DNA of 64,000 nucleotides from CAWKGV01 sp963849305. Its GTDB lineage: Bacteria; Pseudomonadota; Alphaproteobacteria; Acetobacterales; Acetobacteraceae. Both the position numbers and the translations under genes were made by a program. Below are positions 35,069 to 44,217 of the stretch, one piece after another (within the stretch, counting starts at the first letter, position 1; the number at the start of each line of letters is the position of its first letter). The stretch covers positions 62,001 to 126,000 of the forward strand of contig CAWKGV010000002.1 in assembly GCA_963849305.1 (NCBI GenBank), read 5' to 3'. The notes under the pieces were generated by a model that did not search any database, was not told the DNA's origin, and saw only the letters and a list, made by a program, of their open reading frames with translations.

Positions 35069-36220
35069 ATGATCCGCAAGTTCGTCACCGTCTATCCAGG
35101 GCATGTCGACCTGCCCGACATGGGCCAGGACGCGACGCCCGCCAACGAGCGGCGCTATTCCAACGAGCACCTTGCCAGCGTGTTCGAGAAGACCGAGGCG
35201 GTGGCGCGGAAGCTGGACGCGCTCGGGTGGGACACGCTGTGGCTCGCCGAGCACCACTTCCAGCATGAGGGCTACGAGGTGCTGCCCAACATCCTGATGA
35301 TCGCGGTGCATCTGGCGCATGTGACGCGGCGGCTCAAGACCGGGTGCGGGTTCAACATCACCCCGATGTGGCACCCGCTGCGCCTGGCCGAGGATTTCGC
35401 CGCCGCCGACATCCTCACCAAAGGCCGCACCGTGTTCGGGGTTGGCCGCGGCTATCACACGCGCGAGGTGGAGACTTTCGGCGCGCCGATGCTAGATCAG
35501 AACGCCAACCGCGAGCTGTTCGAGGAACAGGTCGAAATCATATTCAAGGCGTTCAACAACGAGTCATTCTCGCATCGCGGGAAGCACTACACGTTACCGC
35601 CGAACGTGCCCTATCGCGGCTACGACCTCGCCGAGCTGACGCTGGTGCCGCGCCCGGTGCATAATCCGGTCGAGTGCTGGCAGCCCATCGTCAGCGCGAG
35701 CGCGCGCGGGCTCGATTTCATGGTGCGGCACGGCGTCAAGGGCATGGTAGGCGGCGGCGCGGCGACGATGGCGGAGGGGCCGATCTACGCCTACCGGGAC
35801 GCGGCGGCGCGCGCGGGACAGGAGCTTCAGCTGGGCGAGAATCTGGGCATCGGCATCTTTTTCTATATCGCCAAATCCCGCGAGCAGGCGATCCGAGAGC
35901 TGACGCCGTTCTACGAGGAGCACGTGAAGATGTTTGCCCCGCTCGGGTTCGTGCCGGGGCTCACTCCGGCCCAGGTGGCCGCTGTCGCGCGCCGCGGCAA
36001 CTGGGCGGCGGCCGACGTGCCCACGCTCGAGCATTACATGAAGCTCGGCTCCTGGTTCGCCGGCACGCCCCAGCAGTTGATCGAACATCTCAAGCGGCTT
36101 GAGGAGCGATTCCCGGGCATGGAGCACATCAACCTGAGCACCAGCATGGGCGCGCCCAAATCAGTGATGCTCGATCAGTTCCAGTGGGTGGCCGAGGAGG
36201 TGATGCCCGCGTTCCGCTGA
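35069..36220 (+). CDS. LLM-class flavin-dependent oxidoreductase
   Basis: A 383-residue luciferase-like monooxygenase. Family landmarks are DTLWLAEHHFQHEGYEVLPN, TGCGFNITPMWHPLRLAEDFA, FGVGRGYHTREVETFG, NREFEEQ-type NRELFEEQVEII, and near the end FAGTPQQLIEHLKRLEERFPG. A GGGAGGG ribosome site is 5 bp before the ATG at 35069, which fixes this start over an upstream in-frame ATG. The enzyme uses reduced FMN and oxygen; the substrate cannot be read. It is the last gene of the operon that begins with pip. Confidence 0.88.
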   Translation: MIRKFVTVYPGHVDLPDMGQDATPANERRYSNEHLASVFEKTEAVARKLDALGWDTLWLAEHHFQHEGYEVLPNILMIAVHLAHVTRRLKTGCGFNITPMWHPLRLAEDFAAADILTKGRTVFGVGRGYHTREVETFGAPMLDQNANRELFEEQVEIIFKAFNNESFSHRGKHYTLPPNVPYRGYDLAELTLVPRPVHNPVECWQPIVSASARGLDFMVRHGVKGMVGGGAATMAEGPIYAYRDAAARAGQELQLGENLGIGIFFYIAKSREQAIRELTPFYEEHVKMFAPLGFVPGLTPAQVAAVARRGNWAAADVPTLEHYMKLGSWFAGTPQQLIEHLKRLEERFPGMEHINLSTSMGAPKSVMLDQFQWVAEEVMPAFR

Positions 36221-36245
36221 GCCGTTCCGAGCAACGTCCGGTCCG

Positions 36246-37040
36246 CTAATGTGCAATGCCTTCCGCGTGTGTGGCGGCTCGCTGGGGTATGACCAGAATG
36301 CATGCCGCGATGAAGCCGAGGAGGATAAGGGACGCATATAACCGGCTAAGGTCCAAGCCGCCCTGCGCAACCGGCTTGTCCAGAAAGTCGCCGAGGGTCG
36401 CGCCAAGCGGTCGCGTCAGAATGAATGCTGCCCAGAACAGCAGCGTATGGGAAAGCTTCGTCCAGAAATATAGCCCCGCAAGGATCACCAAACTCATGAC
36501 GAATATGACTGCGCCAAATTCGTAGCCCAGGCCCAGACCACCACGGTCGGAACCCGCGACCCAGTCGCCCAGCGCGGTGCCGAGCGTCTGTGAGAACAGG
36601 ATCGTGCACCAGTAGAACCACTCGACCCGGGGAGCGATGATGCTCTGAACGGACACCGTGCCCTCGACCAAGTACCAGATCGCTAGACTGGCGATGAGCA
36701 GAGAGAAAATGATGATGACACCACCGGGATATCCAACACCAAGTGATCGATCAACGAAATCGGCTATCGTGGTGCCGAGCGTCGTGGTCGCGATGATCGT
36801 CGCCCAATAAAGTATTGGATGGAACCTTCCAGCTTGGACCTGGGCATTTACCAGACCAATGAAGATAACCGCGAAAATGCCGGTGCCGACGAGATACCCG
36901 AGATTGAGCGTCATCGTCACCCAGTCGCCTCCCGTCTCGCCGAGAGTCGTTGCCGCGATTTTGATGATCCAGAAGCCGAAGATCACTTCGGGGACTTTGC
37001 CCACTGCGCGCCGAGTGAGTGTGCGCTGATATTCAGCCAT
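36246..37040 (-). CDS. Four-repeat membrane protein (COG4705 / DUF347-like)
   Basis: A 264-residue hydrophobic protein with about eight helices. The same short motif recurs four times: TLGETGGDWV, TLGTTIADFV, TLGTALGDWV and PLGATLGDFL, each starting a helix pair. This matches the membrane-anchored COG4705 family, whose function is not established. I prefer the ATG at 37040 to the one at 37064; neither has a strong ribosome site. Base composition is visibly lower in GC than the genes on either side, which may reflect transfer or its aromatic and isoleucine-rich content. Confidence 0.82.
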   Translation of the reverse strand: MAEYQRTLTRRAVGKVPEVIFGFWIIKIAATTLGETGGDWVTMTLNLGYLVGTGIFAVIFIGLVNAQVQAGRFHPILYWATIIATTTLGTTIADFVDRSLGVGYPGGVIIIFSLLIASLAIWYLVEGTVSVQSIIAPRVEWFYWCTILFSQTLGTALGDWVAGSDRGGLGLGYEFGAVIFVMSLVILAGLYFWTKLSHTLLFWAAFILTRPLGATLGDFLDKPVAQGGLDLSRLYASLILLGFIAACILVIPQRAATHAEGIAH

Positions 37041-37074
37041 TGGACATCTCGGGCTCAGCCACAAGCGTTCTAAA

Positions 37075-38106
37075 CTAAGCCGCCCGCTTCGCCAGCAATC
37101 CCTGCGCCACCAGCGCCTCGGCGATCTGCACCGCGTTCAGCGCCGCGCCCTTGCGCAAATTGTCCGAAACGCACCAGAACGAGAGCCCGTGCTCGACCGT
37201 CGGATCCTTGCGGATGCGGCTCACGAACACCGCGTCCTCGCCGGCAGCCTCCAAGGGCGTGATATAGCCGCCATCCTCGCGGTTATCGACCACCGCCACG
37301 CCGGGCGCCTCGCGCAGCACCGCCCGTGCTTCGGAGGCTGTCACCGGCCGCTCGAACTCCACGTTCACCGCCTCGCCGTGGCCGATGAACACCGGCACGC
37401 GCACGCAGCTCGCGTGTAACTGGATGTCCGGATCCAGGATCTTGCGGGTCTCGACCACCATCTTCCATTCTTCCTTGGTCGAGCCGTCCTCCATGAACTT
37501 GTCGATATGCGGGATGCAGTTGAAGGCGATCTCCTTGGTAAACTGCTCGGGGGCGCTAGACTCGTGCACGTACACCGCCTTGGTATGGGAGAAGAGTTCA
37601 TCCATCCCCTCCTTCCCGGCGCCGGAGACCGATTGGTAAGTGGCGACGACCACGCGTCGGATCCGGAATCGGTCGTGCAGCGGCTTCAGCGCCACCACCA
37701 TTTGGATGGTGCTGCAATTCGGGTTGGCGATGATGTTGCGGCGCGCGAACTTGGCCAGCGCCTGCGGATTGACCTCCGGCACCACCAGCGGCACGTCAGG
37801 CTCCATGCGGAAATGGCTGGTGTTGTCGATCACCACGCAACCAGCAGCGGCGGCGCGCGGTGCGTGCGCGGCCGAGACCGAGGCGCCAGGGCTGAACAGC
37901 CCGATATCCCAGCCGCGGAAGTCGAAAGTATCGAGGCTCTTGACCTTCAATACCCGGTCCTCGCCGAACGAGACCTCGGCGCCGGCGGAGCGGCCGGAGG
38001 CCACGGCTGCTACCTCGTCGGCGGGGAAGCGGCGCTCGGCCAGGGTCTTCAACATCTCGCGCCCGACCGCACCGGTAGCGCCGACGACCGCGACCCTGTA
38101 GCCCAT
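37075..38106 (-). CDS. asd: Aspartate-semialdehyde dehydrogenase
   Basis: A 343-residue enzyme with the Rossmann motif VAVVGATGAVGREML (5-19), DNTSHFRM, the catalytic cysteine in IIANPNCSTIQM (Cys131), TYQSVSGAGKEGMDEL, and the substrate-binding RVPVFIGHGEAVNVEF. It reduces aspartyl phosphate to the semialdehyde in the route to lysine, threonine and methionine, using NADPH in the cytoplasm. It is divergent from mmsA with 147 bp between and follows the same direction as the COG4705 gene 34 bp downstream. Confidence 0.97.
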   Translation of the reverse strand: MGYRVAVVGATGAVGREMLKTLAERRFPADEVAAVASGRSAGAEVSFGEDRVLKVKSLDTFDFRGWDIGLFSPGASVSAAHAPRAAAAGCVVIDNTSHFRMEPDVPLVVPEVNPQALAKFARRNIIANPNCSTIQMVVALKPLHDRFRIRRVVVATYQSVSGAGKEGMDELFSHTKAVYVHESSAPEQFTKEIAFNCIPHIDKFMEDGSTKEEWKMVVETRKILDPDIQLHASCVRVPVFIGHGEAVNVEFERPVTASEARAVLREAPGVAVVDNREDGGYITPLEAAGEDAVFVSRIRKDPTVEHGLSFWCVSDNLRKGAALNAVQIAEALVAQGLLAKRAA

Positions 38107-38253
38107 CTCGTTCTCTCCTGCTCCGCAGCCTGGATGCTGCCGCCCGTGCAGTTACATGCCGGCCAGGCGCGCGGCAAGCAATCCGCGCTCGGATGACCGC
38201 AGACCCGGCTTGCGCTAGGGTTTTGACACGGCATAGCCACAAGGAGCCCAGCC

Positions 38254-39771
38254 ATGCGCGAGATCGGTCACTTCGTCGGCGGCAGGATGGTTGCCGGGAC
38301 CAGCGGGCGGTTCGGCGACGTATTCGACCCGGCATTGGGCGAAGTCACCGCCAAGGTGGCGCTGGCCGGCGCTTCGGAGGTGGATCAGGCGGTCGCGGCG
38401 GCCGCGAAGGCCTGGCCGTCCTGGGCCGCCACGCCGCCATTGCGGCGCGCTCGGGTGATGTTCCGCCTGAGAGACCTCCTGGAGCGAGACCGCCGCAAAC
38501 TCGCCGCCGCCATCACCGCCGAGCACGGCAAGGTGCTCTCGGACGCCGATGGCGAGGTGCAGCGCGGCCTGGAGGTCGTCGAGTTCGCCTGCGGCATCCC
38601 GCATCTGCTCAAGGGCGAGTTCACCGAGCAGGTGGGCACCGGGATCGATGCCTGGTCGATCCGCCAGCCGCTGGGCGTGGTGGCCGGCATCACGCCGTTC
38701 AATTTCCCCCTGATGGTGCCGCTCTGGATGATCCCGGTCGCGCTCGCTTGCGGCAATTGCTTCATCCTGAAGCCCTCGGAGAAAGACCCTTCCGCCAGCC
38801 TGCTGTTGGCCGAGCTGCTGGCCGAGGCCGGCCTTCCCGATGGCGTTTTCAACGTTATCCAGGGCGCGCGGGAGGCGGTGGAGGCGATCATCGCCCATCC
38901 GGGCATCGCCGCCATCAGCTTCGTCGGCTCCACGGTGATCGCCGAGACGATCTATCGGGGCGGCACCGCGCACGGCAAGCGCGTGCAGGCGCTCGGGGGT
39001 GCCAAGAACCATCTCGTGGTGATGCCCGACGCCGACCTGGACGACGCGGCCGATGCGCTGATGGGCTCGGCCTATGGCGCAGCCGGCGAACGCTGCATGG
39101 CGGTCTCCGTGGCGGTCGCGGTCGGCGCGGCCGGCGACAAGCTGATGCAAAAGCTGGAACCTCGCGTCCGTGCGCTCAAGATCGGGCCCGGCACCGACCC
39201 CGAAGCTGAGATGGGACCGCTGGTGACGCGCGAGCACCGCGAGAAGGTGAAGGGCTACGTGGATTTAGGCGAGCGCGAGGGCGCCGAGCTGGTGGTGGAC
39301 GGACGCGGGCTCAGGTTGCAGGGCTATGAGAACGGGTTCTTCCTGGGCGGCTGCCTGTTCGACCGGGTCGAGACCGGGATGCGGGTCTATCAGGACGAGA
39401 TTTTTGGCCCGGTGCTCGACGTGGTGCGCGCGCCCGACCTGGCCGGCGCGGTGCGAATGATCAACCAGCACCCGTACGGTAACGGCGTCTCAATCTACAC
39501 TGCTGATGGCGGCGCGGCGCGCGACTTCGCCAGCGCGATCGAGATCGGGATGGTCGGGGTGAACATCCCGATCCCGGTGCCGATGGCCTTCCACAGCTTC
39601 GGTGGTTGGAAAAGCTCGCTGTTCGGCGACCACCACATCTACGGGCCGGAGGGAGTGCGCTTCTATTCCCGTTACAAGGCGATTACCCAGCGATGGCCTT
39701 CCGGCGCCCGGCGCGGCGCGGAGTTCGCCATGCCGACGCTCGCTGGTCCTGGCGTTCGCGTCAAAAGCTGA
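38254..39771 (+). CDS. mmsA: CoA-acylating methylmalonate-semialdehyde dehydrogenase
   Basis: A 505-residue aldehyde dehydrogenase. It starts IGHFVGGRMVAGTSGRFGDVFDP and has VAGITPFNFPLMVPLWM, KPSEKDPS, FVGSTVIAETIY, the catalytic cysteine in GERCMAVSVAV (Cys281), and PVPMAFHSFGGWK, all typical of MmsA. It converts methylmalonate semialdehyde to propionyl-CoA in valine and inositol catabolism. Other genes of those routes (mmsB, iol) are not in the window. An AAGGAG ribosome site is before the ATG. Confidence 0.95.
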   Translation: MREIGHFVGGRMVAGTSGRFGDVFDPALGEVTAKVALAGASEVDQAVAAAAKAWPSWAATPPLRRARVMFRLRDLLERDRRKLAAAITAEHGKVLSDADGEVQRGLEVVEFACGIPHLLKGEFTEQVGTGIDAWSIRQPLGVVAGITPFNFPLMVPLWMIPVALACGNCFILKPSEKDPSASLLLAELLAEAGLPDGVFNVIQGAREAVEAIIAHPGIAAISFVGSTVIAETIYRGGTAHGKRVQALGGAKNHLVVMPDADLDDAADALMGSAYGAAGERCMAVSVAVAVGAAGDKLMQKLEPRVRALKIGPGTDPEAEMGPLVTREHREKVKGYVDLGEREGAELVVDGRGLRLQGYENGFFLGGCLFDRVETGMRVYQDEIFGPVLDVVRAPDLAGAVRMINQHPYGNGVSIYTADGGAARDFASAIEIGMVGVNIPIPVPMAFHSFGGWKSSLFGDHHIYGPEGVRFYSRYKAITQRWPSGARRGAEFAMPTLAGPGVRVKS

Positions 39772-40206
39772 CGACATGCCTGAAGGCGAGTTCGGCTTAC
39801 GCCTTTGCTCCGGCCGTTTGCTGTTTGACCAGGTGTACGCTAGAGGACTCCTACTTTGATAGAATGCCAGAGCGAAACACAAGACCATAAGAAGCGCTGA
39901 AAGGGAGGAATGGGATGATCCGCGAAGACGCTGGACCAAAGGATGGAGTAACTGCTCGGCGCTCCGAAGGTTAGTATCGTTATCGATCTTAATGCAAACG
40001 GTCATTCACTTGGATATTGGAAACCCCGCGCTTAAAGGTGGGCGACCGTCGATCGCGAGTGGCAGATCCTAGTTGGCCGTTCAGCTACCGATCTCGTACT
40101 CAGTGAAGCTTTAACTGTAAAGGGCGACGACAAGTCCGAATGACAAGGTAGGTCGTAAGCCACGCCACGTGGTTCGCCAGCAAGCGAAAACGCGAGGAGA
40201 GGAGCA
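39772..40206. other. Intergenic region before the sugar-acid operon
   Basis: 435 bp, lower in GC than the flanking genes. A 19-codon reading at 39914-39973 (MIREDAGPKDGVTARRSEG) follows a GGGAGGAAT ribosome-like site and may be a remnant gene start or a leader peptide. I see no other coding or RNA signal. The promoter of the downstream operon should be here, but no convincing -35/-10 pair was found. Confidence 0.4.
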
Positions 40207-41523
40207 ATGCTGAACACAGGCACCGTTCCGTCCCGGAAAGTCGCCGCGTCCGCACGTGCCGCCGTTGGCAACTACCGATGGACGATCTGCGCGCTGCTAT
40301 TTTTTATTACCACGATCAACTACATGGATCGTCAAGTCATCGGCGTGCTGAAGCCGGTAATCCAGAAGGATATCGGCATTTCGGAAGTCGATTACGGCAA
40401 CATCGTCTTCTTCTTCCAGCTCGCCTATGCCGTGGGTTATGTCGGCATGGGCCGGTTCATCGACCGCGTCGGCGTGCGCATCGGCCTGACGGTCGCGGTC
40501 GTGATCTGGAGCCTTGCCGCCGCCGCCCACGGCCTGGCGGCATCGGTCGCCGGCTTCGCGGCGGCGCGGTTCGCGCTGGGCATCGGAGAGGGCGGCAACT
40601 TCCCGGCCTGCATCAAGACCGTCGCCAATTGGTTCCCGGTACGAGACCGGGCGCTGGCCACCGGGATTTTCAATTCGGGAAGCAACGTTGGCGCGCTCGC
40701 GACCCCGCTCATCGTCCCGTGGCTGACCGTAGTCTGGGGCTGGCAGGCGGCATTCTATGTCACCGGCCTGCTCGGGTTGATCTGGTTGTCCTTCTGGCTG
40801 GCATCGTATCGGCCGCCGGAGGAGCATCCGAAACTGTCCTCGGCGGAGCTGGCGTACATCAAGAGCGACCTCGAGATCCCGGGCAAGAAGGTTCCCTGGC
40901 TGGAGCTGCTGCGCTATCGGGGCACCTGGGCTTTTGTGATCGGCACGTTTCTGACGAGCCCGGTCTGGTGGTTCTATCTCTTTTGGGTTCCCGGTTTCCT
41001 ATACAAGGCTCACGGCCTGAACATCACCAGCCTCGGCCCGCCTCTCGTGGTGATCTATCTGATGACCGATGTGGGCTCGATCGGCGGGGGGTGGCTGTCC
41101 TCGGCGCTGATCAGGCGGGGCATGGGCGTGCTTACGGCGCGCAAGCTTACCCTGCTCGTTTGTGCGCTTCTGGTCGTGCCGATCTTCCTCGCTCCGCGCG
41201 TGGAAGGTCTGTGGCTGGCGACGTTCCTGATCGGGCTTGCCGCGTCCGCGCACCAGGGCTTCTCAGCCAACCTGTTCACGGTCGTTTCGGATACGATGCC
41301 GCCCGACAGCGTTAGCTCGGTCGTCGGGCTAGGCGGCATGGCGGGCGCCATCGGCGGCATGTTCGTAGCGGAGGCGGCGGGGCATGTGCTGCAGTACACG
41401 GGCAGCTACGTCCCCCTCTTCACCGCGGCGGCGGGCGCGTACCTGCTGGCGATCCTGATCATGCACCTGATCCTGCCGCGGCACCGGCGCGACCTCATCC
41501 CGGGCGCGATGCCAGCTCAGTGA
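40207..41523 (+). CDS. MFS transporter, anion:cation symporter type (ExuT-like)
   Basis: A 438-residue permease with 12 predicted helices. The landmark TTINYMDRQVIGVLKPVIQKDIGIS near residue 35, the MFS loop GRFIDRVGVRIG, and GIGEGGNFPACIKTVANWFPVRDRALATGIFNSGSNVGA are those of the hexuronate/galactonate branch. It should import a sugar acid with protons across the inner membrane. GAGGAGAGGAG precedes the ATG. The aldolase and dehydratase genes downstream fit a sugar-acid substrate. Confidence 0.92.
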   Translation: MLNTGTVPSRKVAASARAAVGNYRWTICALLFFITTINYMDRQVIGVLKPVIQKDIGISEVDYGNIVFFFQLAYAVGYVGMGRFIDRVGVRIGLTVAVVIWSLAAAAHGLAASVAGFAAARFALGIGEGGNFPACIKTVANWFPVRDRALATGIFNSGSNVGALATPLIVPWLTVVWGWQAAFYVTGLLGLIWLSFWLASYRPPEEHPKLSSAELAYIKSDLEIPGKKVPWLELLRYRGTWAFVIGTFLTSPVWWFYLFWVPGFLYKAHGLNITSLGPPLVVIYLMTDVGSIGGGWLSSALIRRGMGVLTARKLTLLVCALLVVPIFLAPRVEGLWLATFLIGLAASAHQGFSANLFTVVSDTMPPDSVSSVVGLGGMAGAIGGMFVAEAAGHVLQYTGSYVPLFTAAAGAYLLAILIMHLILPRHRRDLIPGAMPAQ

Positions 41524-41552
41524 AGGAACCGGGGGTATGGCGCAGGAGCAAA

Positions 41553-41582
41553 CGGGAATCCGCGACGTCTTCGGGATTCCCG
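41553..41582 (+). promoter_or_regulatory. Hairpin between permease and aldolase genes
   Basis: A perfect 9-bp stem (CGGGAATCC / GGATTCCCG) with a 12-base loop, followed at about 41590 by a smaller CTCGA-TG-TCGAG hairpin. It is in the 128-bp gap between the two genes, where it may stabilise or attenuate the transcript. Confidence 0.4.
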
Positions 41583-41651
41583 CCGTAGCTCGATGTCGAG
41601 ATCTCCGCCTCGACGAGCGTCAAAAATCCACGAACGCGAGGATCCGATGCA

Positions 41652-42431
41652 ATGGACATGCTCCTGAACCCTTTCAAACGGGCGCTGAGGGACGGCAAGC
41701 TGCAGATCGGGCTGTGGCAGAGCCTGTCGAGCCATATCACGGTCGAAATCCTCGCTGACGCGGGGTTTGACTGGCTACTGCTTGACACGGAGCACGCGCC
41801 CAACGAGTTGCCGATGGTGCATAGCCAGCTACAGGCGGCAGCCGCCGGGACTGCACATCCCGTCGTGCGCCCAGCCTGGAACGATCAGGTCATCATCAAA
41901 CGTCTGCTGGACATCGGCACACAATCGCTGCTGATCCCCTATATCGAAACCGAGGAGGAGGCCAGGCGAGCTGTCGCCTCGACCCGCTACCCGCCGGAAG
42001 GAGTGCGCGGGTTCGCATCCCAGTCCCGCGCTTCGCGCTTTGCCCGGATCAAGGACTACTATGCGCGCGCCAGCGAGGAAATCTGCGTTCTGCTGCAAGT
42101 AGAAACGAAACTCGGGCTGGAGAACTTGGAAGGGATTGCCGGGGTTGAGGGCGTGGACGGGGTCTTCGTCGGCCCAGGCGATCTCTCAGCCGCGCTCGGT
42201 TATCTAGGACAACCTGGACACCCTGAGGTCGTCCGAGTGATCGATGACGCGGTTCGGCGAATCAAAGCCTGCGGGAAGGCGCCAGGGATCCTGACCGGTG
42301 ATGTCAAGCTGGCGCAACATTTCATCGATCTTGGCTGCTTGTTCACGGCCGTCGGCTCCGACCTTAGTGTTCTCGTGAAGGGAGCCGAGGAACTTGCGGC
42401 CATGTTCAAGAACCAGAATTCCCGCGGCTGA
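41652..42431 (+). CDS. HpcH/HpaI family 2-keto-3-deoxy acid aldolase
   Basis: A 259-residue class II aldolase. Landmarks are IGLWQSLSSHITVEILADAGFDWLLLDTEHAPN, the arginine-bearing VVRPAWND, YPPEGVRGFASQSRAS, LQVETKLGLENLEGIAGVEGVDGVFVGPGDLSAALG, close to RhmA/GarL/HpaI. The enzyme cleaves a 2-keto-3-deoxy sugar acid to pyruvate and an aldehyde, with a divalent metal held by Glu and Asp in the QVET and GPGD segments. The gene lies between the sugar-acid permease and the dehydratase that would supply its substrate. Confidence 0.92.
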   Translation: MDMLLNPFKRALRDGKLQIGLWQSLSSHITVEILADAGFDWLLLDTEHAPNELPMVHSQLQAAAAGTAHPVVRPAWNDQVIIKRLLDIGTQSLLIPYIETEEEARRAVASTRYPPEGVRGFASQSRASRFARIKDYYARASEEICVLLQVETKLGLENLEGIAGVEGVDGVFVGPGDLSAALGYLGQPGHPEVVRVIDDAVRRIKACGKAPGILTGDVKLAQHFIDLGCLFTAVGSDLSVLVKGAEELAAMFKNQNSRG

Positions 42432-42457
42432 TGCAACTCGTTGAGGAGGCGAGCCAC

Positions 42458-44197
42458 ATGACGCCTGCCAGGAAATCGCCTGAGACGCTTCGAAGTGCGC
42501 GCTGGTTCGGTCCCGACGATTTGCGGTCTTTCGGCCACCGCTCGCGCATCATGCAGATGGGCTACGCGCCGGAGGACTGGGAGAACCGTCCGATCATCGC
42601 GATCCTGAACACATGGTCCGATATCAATCCGTGCCATGCGCACTTCAAGGACCGTGTCGAGGATGTCAAGCGCGGCATTTTGCAGGCCGGCGGATTCCCG
42701 ATGGAGCTGCCAGCGATCTCGCTTTCGGAGAACTTCGTCAAGCCGACCACGATGCTTTACCGCAACATGCTGGCGATGGAGGCGGAGGAGCTGCTGCGCA
42801 GCCACCCCGCCGATGGCGCAGTCTTGATGGGCGGCTGCGACAAGACCACGCCCGGGCTTATCATGGGCGCGATCAGCGCCGGCCTGCCGGCGATCTACAT
42901 TCCGGCTGGACCGATGCTGCGCGGGAACTGGAAGGGCAAGGTGCTCGGCTCCGGCTCCGACGCCTGGAAGTTCTGGGACGAACGCCGCGCCGGCACGATC
43001 ACCAAGCAGGACTGGGAAGAAATGGAGGCCGGCATCGCCCGCAGCCACGGCCATTGCATGACCATGGGCACGGCGAGCACGATGACGGCGATCGCGGAAT
43101 CGATCGGACTCAGCTTGCCCGGCGCGTCCTCAATTCCCGCTGCCGACGTGAACCACATCCGGATGTGCGCCGAAGCCGGACGACGGATCGTGGAGATGGT
43201 CTGGGAAGATCTGACCCCCGCCGGCATCCTCACGCGCCAATCCTTCGAGAACGCGATCACGGTGGCCATGGCGATGGGCTGCTCGACGAACGCGATCATC
43301 CACCTAGTGGCGATGGCGCGCCGGGCGGGCTGCGACATCGGGCTTGACGATTTCGACGTCGCAAGCCGCAAGGTGCCCGTCATCGCCAATGTGCGCCCAA
43401 GCGGCACGACCTTTCTCATGGAGGATTTCTACTACGCCGGCGGCATCACGGGCCTCATGACCCGAATCCGGGATCACCTGCATCTCGACGCGCTGACCGT
43501 CACCGGCAAAACGCTTGGGGAGAACATCCGCCACGGTGCCGTCTACGATGACGACGTCATTCGCACGCTGGACAACCCACTCTATGCCGAGGGCGCGCTT
43601 GCCGTGCTCAAGGGCAATCTCGCGCCGGACGGTTGCGTCATCAAGCCGAGCGCTTGCGATCCGCGCTTCTACAGGCACTCAGGCCCAGCACTCGTGTTCG
43701 ACGACTATCCGACGATGAAGGCGAACATCGATCGCGACGATCTCGATGTGACCGCCGATCATGTCCTCGTGCTGCGCAACGCCGGCCCGCAGGGTGGTCC
43801 CGGCATGCCCGAATGGGGCATGTTGCCTATGCCGAAGAAGCTGCTGAAGCAGGGGCGCCGCGACATGTTGCGACTCTCCGATTCGCGAATGAGCGGTACG
43901 AGCTACGGCGCCTGTATCCTGCATGTTTCGCCGGAAGCCTATATCGGCGGGCCGCTCGCGCTCTTGCAGACGGGCGACATCATCTCGGTAGATATTCCCG
44001 CACGACGGATCAACATGGAGGTTACCGAAGAGGAGCTCGCCCGACGACAGGTCGAATGGAAGCCGCCACTGCCACGCTTCGGGCGCGGTTATGGCTGGAT
44101 GTTTTCCCGACACGTCCTGCAGGCGAACGAAGGCTGCGACTTCGACTTCCTGAAGACTGAGTTCGGTACGCCGGTCGGCGAGCCCGCCATCTACTGA
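42458..44197 (+). CDS. IlvD/Edd family sugar-acid dehydratase (arabinonate dehydratase-like)
   Basis: A 579-residue dehydratase from ATG 42458, which follows GAGGAGG by 8 bp; an ATG at 42431 overlaps the aldolase stop but lacks this site. Landmarks are RPIIAILNTWSDINPCHAHF with an iron-sulfur cysteine, VLMGGCDKTTPG with a second, MGTASTMTAIAESIGLSLPG, and SDSRMSGTSYGACILHVSPEA. This pattern and length fit pentonate/hexonate dehydratases such as L-arabinonate dehydratase more than the amino-acid enzyme IlvD. It would make the 2-keto-3-deoxy acid for the aldolase. Confidence 0.92.
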   Translation: MTPARKSPETLRSARWFGPDDLRSFGHRSRIMQMGYAPEDWENRPIIAILNTWSDINPCHAHFKDRVEDVKRGILQAGGFPMELPAISLSENFVKPTTMLYRNMLAMEAEELLRSHPADGAVLMGGCDKTTPGLIMGAISAGLPAIYIPAGPMLRGNWKGKVLGSGSDAWKFWDERRAGTITKQDWEEMEAGIARSHGHCMTMGTASTMTAIAESIGLSLPGASSIPAADVNHIRMCAEAGRRIVEMVWEDLTPAGILTRQSFENAITVAMAMGCSTNAIIHLVAMARRAGCDIGLDDFDVASRKVPVIANVRPSGTTFLMEDFYYAGGITGLMTRIRDHLHLDALTVTGKTLGENIRHGAVYDDDVIRTLDNPLYAEGALAVLKGNLAPDGCVIKPSACDPRFYRHSGPALVFDDYPTMKANIDRDDLDVTADHVLVLRNAGPQGGPGMPEWGMLPMPKKLLKQGRRDMLRLSDSRMSGTSYGACILHVSPEAYIGGPLALLQTGDIISVDIPARRINMEVTEEELARRQVEWKPPLPRFGRGYGWMFSRHVLQANEGCDFDFLKTEFGTPVGEPAIY

Positions 44198-44217
44198 CAT
44201 CCCAGTGGAGTGGGAGG

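Noticed and set aside
41537..41758. A 73-codon reading between the permease and aldolase genes
   Set aside because: It overlaps the hairpins and the aldolase start, and its sequence has no coding character.
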